Assembly: GCA_027079895.1 (NCBI GenBank)
Contig: JALWUZ010000058.1
Coordinates: forward strand, 1-28,966
From: Anaerolineae bacterium
Lineage (GTDB): Bacteria > Chloroflexota > Anaerolineae > B4-G1
Direction: 5' to 3'
Length of the DNA stretch: 28,966 bases
Below the pieces are notes generated by a model that saw only the letters and a program-made list of their open reading frames with translations, was not told the origin of the DNA and made no database searches. The position numbers and the translations under genes are program-made. Positions 28,881 to 28,966 of this stretch are shown here, one piece after another; the stretch's first letter is position 1, and each line of letters starts with the position of its first letter.

Positions 28881-28966
28881 ATGGGCAAGGCGGATGTAAA
28901 CGGCAAGTGGCTGCTGGGAGGCGAGCCGGACGAGTGGGTGCGCTGGCTGCTGGACGACCCGACGGT
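28881..28966 (+). CDS. Start of a gene resembling Rpn-type nuclease N-termini, 3' truncated
   Basis: Only 28 codons are visible: MGKADVNGKWLLGG, then EPDEWVRWLLDDPT. The pattern K-A-D-x-x-x-K-x-L-(x)n-P-D-x-W-V-x-W matches my recollection of the N-terminus of cyanobacterial and Chloroflexota Rpn-family (PD-(D/E)XK, recombination-promoting nuclease or putative transposase) proteins. The match is short, so the family is tentative. It has its own promoter and a GGAG ribosome-binding site. Confidence 0.4.
   Translation, partial: MGKADVNGKWLLGGEPDEWVRWLLDDPT

Overview
The window is a GC-rich bacterial chromosome segment, almost entirely coding and almost entirely on the + strand. The gene order bL28, Asp23, FakA/YloV, two DegV, RecG, CoaD, coiled-coil protein, bL32, FabD, FabG, Asp23, NusB, together with a cyclic-2,3-diphosphoglycerate-synthetase-like GTPase, Cys-containing L28 and L32, and sigma70-type promoters, suggests a member of the Chloroflexota (Anaerolineae or Caldilineae type). 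This assignment is inferred from gene content and order, not from a search.

Layout. 1-603 (-): truncated DUF2085 membrane protein. 818-3395: methylthioadenosine phosphorylase, a Cas4/RecB-like Fe-S nuclease and a secreted tandem PA14 protein, closed by two copies of a palindromic REP-like element. 3569-4559: ArsR regulator overlapping a CDP-alcohol phosphatidyltransferase. 4723-6657: PsiE-family membrane protein and a TPR protein. 6730-8535: RlmN and ribulose-phosphate epimerase, each with a promoter placed so that the transcript would have almost no leader. 8558-9792: an AAA ATPase with a 33-codon remnant where a partner gene would be expected. 9852-10034 (-): bL28 with a clear promoter and terminator. 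10162-16273: Asp23, a 361-bp duplicated unit carrying a small gene, FakA, an ATPase + PIN-like nuclease pair, and two DegV (FakB-like) proteins. 16277-20991: RecG, CoaD, coiled-coil protein, bL32, FabD. 21163-22755: DUF262/HNH (GmrSD-type) gene of foreign composition. 22846-25526: FabG, Asp23, NusB, Tat translocase subunits. 25531-28844: small EEP-repeat membrane protein, cDPGS-like GTPase, RpiB, GT4 glycosyltransferase. 28881-end: start of a gene resembling the N-terminus of Rpn-type nucleases.

How the genes work together. The core is a growth cluster: ribosomal proteins and ribosome modification (L28, L32, RlmN, NusB), membrane lipid supply (FabD, FabG, FakA with DegV/FakB acyl carriers, a phosphatidyltransferase), CoA synthesis (CoaD), the pentose phosphate pathway (Rpe, RpiB), recombination repair (RecG) and protein export (Tat). 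The striking feature is that accessory modules of conflict or mobile type have landed individually between partner housekeeping genes: ATPase plus remnant between rpe and rpmB, the small duplicated unit between asp23 and fakA, ATPase/PIN between fakA and its degV partners, and DUF262/HNH between fabD and fabG. The ATPase/PIN pair is the best candidate for an undescribed system; the 361-bp unit with 44-bp terminal repeats that share the 3' end of asp23 is the best candidate for a small undescribed mobile unit. No tRNA, rRNA or CRISPR array was seen.
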